Positions 40,530 to 44,015 of a stretch of 44,015 nt of DNA are shown here, one piece after another (the first letter of the stretch is position 1; each line of letters opens with the position of its first letter). The stretch comes from UBA4312 sp002394635 (GTDB lineage Bacteria; Bacillota_I; Bacilli_A; Erysipelotrichales; Erysipelotrichaceae): contig CAMNHO010000014.1 of the NCBI GenBank assembly GCA_946539765.1, positions 1 to 44,015 of the forward strand, given 5' to 3'. A program made the position numbers and the translations under genes. The notes under the pieces were generated by a model. The model was not told where the DNA came from. It did no database searches and saw only the letters and a list, made by a program, of their open reading frames with translations.

Positions 40530-40591
40530 TTTATTTACCTCCCTTTTCCTTGAAAATTCAATTGCAAACAATTAAAATATAACTTCCGCGG

Positions 40592-40646
40592 AGCATGCAT
40601 GCTTTGTATACGCTATCATTGTAAAAGTGTTTTCCACAAATTTCAA
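40592..40646 (-). promoter_or_regulatory. Promoter, cre site and palindrome of the sugar-acid PTS operon
   Basis: TTGAAA (40646-40641), 17-nt spacer, TACAAT (40623-40618). TGTATACGCTATCA (40605-40618) matches the catabolite-responsive element pattern with one mismatch and overlaps the transcription start near 40611, so CcpA should repress. AGCATGCATGCT (40592-40603) is a perfect 12-bp palindrome just downstream, a candidate RpiR site. Confidence 0.65.
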
Positions 40647-40733
40647 CAAGAAAATAAAGTTTTTTTCATTTTTATCTAACTTATTTGGAAATTATTACCA
40701 TTTTTTAATGAATCATCTATTTTTTAATACATT

Positions 40734-40744
40734 TTTGATATAAT
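40734..40744 (+). promoter_or_regulatory. Extended -10 promoter of the RpiR regulator gene
   Basis: TG-A-TATAAT (40736-40744) about 20 nt before ATG 40764, divergent from the PTS promoter. The -35 is weak. Confidence 0.5.
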
Positions 40745-40763
40745 ATATTTGGTGATTATTAAT

Positions 40764-41600
40764 ATGAGCTTAGAGTTTAACAGTAGAATAAAAGGACATT
40801 ATAATGATTTAAGTAAGTCAGAAAAAATAATTGCAGATTACCTTTTGGACAACCAGTCAAAAATTCGCAATTTATCCATTCAGCAATTATCTGCAGAAAC
40901 CAAAGTATCCACTTCCGCCATTTCAAGGTTTGCCAAAAAGATCGGATTCAAGAATTATCGTGAAATGATCGTGGATCTTGCCGAAGCCACTCTCGATAAT
41001 CCTTTCTTTATGAGCCTGGATGAAAACGATTCGATGATGAATATCGCCAGGAAGACATTCTATGAAGGTACCGTATCATTAACATCGACAATATCTTTTT
41101 TAGATGAAGAAACGCTGAACCGCACTATTCAACTGCTCGCCAAGTCCAAAAAATGCTTTCTTTTTGCCATGGGTGGCTCCTCGATCCTCGCATGGAACAT
41201 GTATCATCGATTCATTCGAACATCACTATGCTGCGAATATGTAGAAGACTTCCATATGCAGCTGATGAATTGTGGAAAGTTGACTAGCGAAGATTGTGCT
41301 TTTATCATTTCCCACACCGGACGGAACAAAGATATTATGCGTGCCGTTGAAATTCTGCAAGAACGGCATGTTCCTATTATCTGTATCACATCAAACGCAT
41401 TATCCCCCATTGCTAAAAAAGCGGATATTGTTCTGGTTTCCATCTCCGAGGAAACCAAGTTCAGACCGGAAGCCGTCACAAGCACCATTTCACAGATGCT
41501 TCTGATCGATACTTTGTTTACCTTATATTCTATTAAAGTCGATCATGACCATGAATACATGAAATCGATCCGACAGATTATCAACACAACCCGGTTCTGA
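40764..41600 (+). CDS. RpiR/MurR family transcriptional regulator
   Basis: 278 residues: N-terminal helix-turn-helix of the RpiR type (SKSEKIIADYLLDNQSKIRN, then LSAETKVSTSAISRFAKKIG), and a SIS sugar-phosphate isomerase-like sensor domain from about residue 115 (KKCFLFAMGGSSILAWNMYH, AFIISHTGRNKDIMRAVEIL). It probably senses a phosphosugar made by the divergent PTS operon, which it is likely to control. The frame opens earlier at 40749 (TTG) and GTG 40752, but ATG 40764 has GGTGAT at fair spacing. RpiR-type regulators are known for gluconate PTS operons. Confidence 0.88.
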   Translation: MSLEFNSRIKGHYNDLSKSEKIIADYLLDNQSKIRNLSIQQLSAETKVSTSAISRFAKKIGFKNYREMIVDLAEATLDNPFFMSLDENDSMMNIARKTFYEGTVSLTSTISFLDEETLNRTIQLLAKSKKCFLFAMGGSSILAWNMYHRFIRTSLCCEYVEDFHMQLMNCGKLTSEDCAFIISHTGRNKDIMRAVEILQERHVPIICITSNALSPIAKKADIVLVSISEETKFRPEAVTSTISQMLLIDTLFTLYSIKVDHDHEYMKSIRQIINTTRF

Positions 41601-41616
41601 TATAAAGCATCCAAAC

Positions 41617-41660
41617 AAAAAACCAACGTTGGTTCCTAACCTTGTGACGTTGGTTTTTTT
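41617..41660. terminator. Bidirectional terminator between the rpiR-type gene and the aldo/keto reductase
   Basis: AAAAACCAACG, 19-nt loop, CGTTGGTTTTTTT. A-run and T-run flank the stem on opposite sides, so it can end both convergent genes. Confidence 0.85.
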
Positions 41661-41662
41661 GA

Positions 41663-42802
41663 TCAGAACGTATGTTCCGTCAGCCAGGTTACAGCTGTCT
41701 CGATCATTTCCGTAATGTCTTTACCATCCTTGGTGATGACATATTGTTTGCTGAGCCCCTTGGTAAAATCTATACGCTCTGCTTCGATGATTGCATTCTT
41801 CAAATAGTTATTGTCATCCGAGAAGCCGGGATCCGGCTGGATCTGGCAAATACTATATGCCTGAAGTATGGCTGTAACCGGCACACCATGATACATCAGT
41901 CCCTTGTATGCATCAATCTGACTTTGCGGAATCGGTGCGCTTTCCCGGTAAAGAGCCATCGCCTTGGATAATGTTTCTCGATCTTCTTTCGTTAAAGGGT
42001 CCGCCGTATTCGCTGTCCTGGTATTATCCCGAACTTGTTCAACAGAGCTCATGCCAGACAACACCGCAATGACATCCTCCAGATCCAGGCTGAAACGAAC
42101 AGCCCAGGAAGCGATGCTCCAATCTGGATGCGCCGCCTTTAACATAGATTCTGCCTCAGCAGGCAATTTAGCCAGACCTCCGCCCTTTACAGCCTCCATA
42201 ACGACAACCTTTCTTCCGTGCTTTCGGATGACCTCATAACAAGGACCGGCTTGAACCAGCTCACTGTCCCAGTCAATCGGATTTAAGGCAATCTGTACAA
42301 ATTCAATTTCCGGATGCTCGCTTAATACCCGGTCCAATAGTTTGGCAGAAGAATGAAACGAGATACCTAGATGACGAATCCTGCCTTCTTCCTTCCACTT
42401 TTTGGCATGTTCAAACAAATGCGTCTTCTGAACAATGCCTCCCTGCCCATCGTATCCTTCATAATACACATTCTGAATATTATGGAGCAGATAATAATCG
42501 ACATAAGTAACACCCAGACGATCTAACTGGCTTTGAAACAACTCTTCGATCTGTTCTTCCGGCACCATCATAAAAGTCGGAAATTTTGTCGCAATTGTAT
42601 AGGCATCTCTTGGATGCCTTTCAACCAGTGCTTTACGGACCGCTGTTTCACTTTGTCCATTATGATAGACATAGCTTGTATCAAAATACGTAAATCCTTG
42701 TTCCAGAAATAAATCTACCATCTGTTCAATCTGTAGATAATCAAAATCTTCCGGACCGCTAATAACCGGCAGCCGCATCATTCCAAATCCTAAGTTTTTC
42801 AT
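41663..42802 (-). CDS. Aldo/keto reductase
   Basis: 379 residues. The N-terminal TIM barrel has the tetrad: Asp and Tyr in FTYFDTSYVYHNGQSE, Lys in YTIATKFPTF, His in DYYLLHNIQNV. NADPH-dependent reduction of a carbonyl is the family role; the substrate is unknown. It looks like the long COG1453-type members, which normally carry a C-terminal 4Fe-4S motif, but no CxxCxxC cluster is seen in its C-terminal region (VPVTAILQAYSICQIQPDPG). The ATG at 42802 has weak upstream GA-rich sequence (AGAAAGAAAGAGACG). Not in an operon with its neighbours. Confidence 0.88.
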   Translation of the reverse strand: MKNLGFGMMRLPVISGPEDFDYLQIEQMVDLFLEQGFTYFDTSYVYHNGQSETAVRKALVERHPRDAYTIATKFPTFMMVPEEQIEELFQSQLDRLGVTYVDYYLLHNIQNVYYEGYDGQGGIVQKTHLFEHAKKWKEEGRIRHLGISFHSSAKLLDRVLSEHPEIEFVQIALNPIDWDSELVQAGPCYEVIRKHGRKVVVMEAVKGGGLAKLPAEAESMLKAAHPDWSIASWAVRFSLDLEDVIAVLSGMSSVEQVRDNTRTANTADPLTKEDRETLSKAMALYRESAPIPQSQIDAYKGLMYHGVPVTAILQAYSICQIQPDPGFSDDNNYLKNAIIEAERIDFTKGLSKQYVITKDGKDITEMIETAVTWLTEHTF

Positions 42803-42827
42803 CGTATCGTCTCTTTCTTTCTACTTA

Positions 42828-42849
42828 TAATATATAACTAATATATAAC
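42828..42849 (-). repeat. Tandem 11-bp repeat in the aldo/keto reductase promoter region
   Basis: GTTATATATTA occurs twice head to tail (minus strand, 42849-42828), 26 nt before the start codon. It includes possible -10 elements, so it may be both promoter and binding site. Confidence 0.5.
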
Positions 42850-42868
42850 GAATTATTAAACATATGAC

Positions 42869-42899
42869 AAAAAAAGCATTTAGAAATCACTAAACGCTT
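42869..42899 (-). terminator. Terminator after the decayed gene
   Basis: Minus strand AAGCGTTTAG, loop TGATTT, CTAAATGCTT, then seven T. Confidence 0.8.
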
Positions 42900-43747
42900 A
42901 AATATGTAATCTGAGGGAACCAGAGCGATCTTCATCGTACAATTCCACGCCTTCCCCTTTGTATTTATAGATAGGTGTCAATCTGAAAAGGTATTCTTTG
43001 TCCGTATCTTGTGCCTTAAAGCCGATGGATAAAAATGCCATGTCCTGTATCTGTGATGAAGTACTGCTGTTGTTACCATGGTTAATATCCGTTTCTACTT
43101 CAACAAGCTCATGTGTATGTCTATCTATCATGATCCTGTAAGGTATTTGCATGGCATCCCAATCAGCATTGTCTAAATCATAACCATACAGTTTCTGCTC
43201 TTCATCTAAAAATAAGTTTTTCAATGGATCTCCGGATAGAGTCACATCCAGATAAAGAAAATCTAAGTCATCTTTCCAACCATCTTCACTATGACCCATA
43301 CTCTGCTTTAATTGTACCATCCGCAATCCCTTCAAATAGCTCTATATTTAATGTTGGATAGTAGGTATACTCAAAATCCTTTGTTTCGTTATCCATGTTC
43401 GAATGACTCATTCCATCTTTCTCATCTAACGTCAATTGATAATCTATTTCATTTTCTTCTGCAAATTCATTTCCATAATGAAATTACTTCTTGTGTTACG
43501 TATCGCTCCGTGTCACATTGATATGGATCGTTTGTCCCTTTCATTCCTGACCAGATTGTAATGTATGATTCTGCACCTTCAACTTTTGCATATTTTACGT
43601 CGTTTAACTCACAATCACCCAAATTGTTCTCAAATTATCAACTATTTCCTGAGCTAATTTCTGAGAGTTTGGCTTGATTACGAATTTGCCTGTCACACCT
43701 GCTAATACAATCAATACTATTCCTAGTATAGTTAGATTTTTTTTCAT
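42898..43747 (-). pseudogene. Frameshifted gene of unknown family (probable lost membrane or lipoprotein)
   Basis: A start at 43747 after AGGTAAAAAAA gives MKKNLTILGIVLIVLAGVTG, a hydrophobic N-terminus like a signal or anchor, then NSQKLAQEIVDNL and a stop at 43606. In the next frame DCELNDVKYAKVEGAESYIT continues to a stop at 43469. A third stretch, EIDYQLTLDEKDGMSHSNMD, runs to a stop at 43291. The last frame, from about 43330 to 42898 (GWKDDLDFLYLDVTLSGDPL onward), completes the protein. Three frameshifts are needed, so it is a pseudogene unless the sequence has errors. The pieces join with no loss. No function recognised. Confidence 0.6.
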
Positions 43748-43762
43748 TTTTTTTACCTGCAA

Positions 43763-43939
43763 TTATCCATTATATATTTTTTTTATTAGCGTATTTAAAT
43801 ACATCTCTTTAATTGAATGAACATTAGAATTGATTGGTCGGATCCTTTCTATTGCAGCTGTTGATGTTCCGCTAGACAGAGCCGCTTTTATTGATTTCTT
43901 TCCTATTAATCTCAAATCATAAAAACGACTTTCAGGCAA
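43763..43939 (-). pseudogene. Possible remnant of a small gene
   Basis: A frame of about 57 codons (ending TSTAAIERIRPINSNVHSI, KEMYLNTLIKKIYNG) lies just before the decayed gene. Its only start would be TTG inside the T-tract of the upstream terminator, so it is probably a fragment with its N-terminus lost. Low confidence; it may also be chance. Confidence 0.25.
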
Positions 43940-43984
43940 AAAAAAAGTGCCAAACTTACTTTATATAAAGCTTTTTGACACTTT
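43938..43984 (-). terminator. Terminator of a gene that lies beyond the right edge
   Basis: Minus strand AAAGTGTCAAA, 19-nt loop, TTTGGCACTTT, then nine T. The 11-bp stem has one G-U pair. Confidence 0.8.
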
Positions 43985-44015
43985 TAGCTTTCTTCTGGTG
44001 GAGGTGAGGAGGGTC
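43984..44015 (-). CDS. C-terminal end of a gene running off the right edge
   Basis: The last codons read in one frame PSSPPPEES then a stop at 43986-43984, just before the terminator. Too short to identify. Other frames are open here too, so the frame choice rests on the stop being next to the terminator. Confidence 0.3.
   Translation of the reverse strand, partial: PSSPPPEES

Noticed and set aside
43312..43521. Plus-strand frame of 69 codons near the right end
   Set aside because: Shadow of the decayed minus-strand gene; no ribosome site.
1..44015. CRISPR arrays, insertion sequences, prophage, tRNA or rRNA genes
   Set aside because: Looked for and not seen: no regularly spaced repeats, transposase-like frames, phage genes or tRNA-like cloverleaf sequences were noticed by eye.

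Overview
The window looks like chromosomal DNA of a low- to mid-GC Gram-positive gut-type Firmicute, most likely an Erysipelotrichia-like or related lineage. Pointers are the many PTS components, a PRD-type PTS regulator, a T-box leader on a histidine operon, an ECF transporter S component, strong AGGAGG ribosome sites and short intrinsic terminators. The species cannot be named from the sequence. No rRNA, tRNA, CRISPR array, insertion sequence or prophage was seen.

Layout. 1-1.8 kb (minus): an AI-2E-family membrane protein running off the left edge and a PAP2 phosphatase. 1.9-5.2 kb (minus): a membrane-anchored helical protein, a PRD/EIIB/EIIA regulator and deoC. 5.5-10.7 kb (plus): an ascorbate-type PTS (IIA, IIC and four separate IIB genes) with a two-subunit transketolase, in three transcription units; two of them share the same promoter/operator layout. 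10.9-15.2 kb (minus): murI, M18 aminopeptidase, HAD hydrolase, thyA, DHFR. 15.3-16.3 kb: no protein gene, but two tandem diverged copies of what looks like a 390-440 nt structured RNA gene on the minus strand, each with its own promoter, long-range closing helix and GAAA-loop terminator. 16.3-24.0 kb (minus): hisZGDCBHAFIE behind a T-box leader with a CAC (His) specifier; histidinol-phosphate phosphatase is absent. 24.1-32.5 kb: an NhaC-type antiporter, a PIN/NYN-like protein, cardiolipin synthase, a small export protein, a GNAT acetyltransferase with an apparently leaderless start, a flavodoxin-like protein, a frameshifted ferritin-like gene, an ECF S component, a hemolysin III-like protein and a NifX-SlyD fusion. 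32.5-41.6 kb: a small membrane protein, then a nine-gene minus-strand operon (mannose-class PTS IIC-IID-IIB-IIA, 2-hydroxyacid dehydrogenase, KDPG aldolase, HAD phosphatase, degenerate M28-like membrane protein, 6-phosphogluconate dehydrogenase) with a divergent RpiR regulator. 41.7-44.0 kb: an aldo/keto reductase and a decayed locus with several frameshifts.

How the genes work together. The first PTS cluster probably imports a sugar whose phosphate enters the pentose-phosphate pool, where transketolase and DeoC act. The second imports a sugar acid, probably gluconate or a keto-gluconate, that is made into 6-phosphogluconate and oxidised by Gnd. The most unusual item is the tandem non-coding RNA pair at 15.3-16.3 kb. 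The next most useful are the shared promoter of the first PTS cluster, two candidate leaderless genes, the NifX/metal-linker/SlyD fusion and the frameshifted genes.
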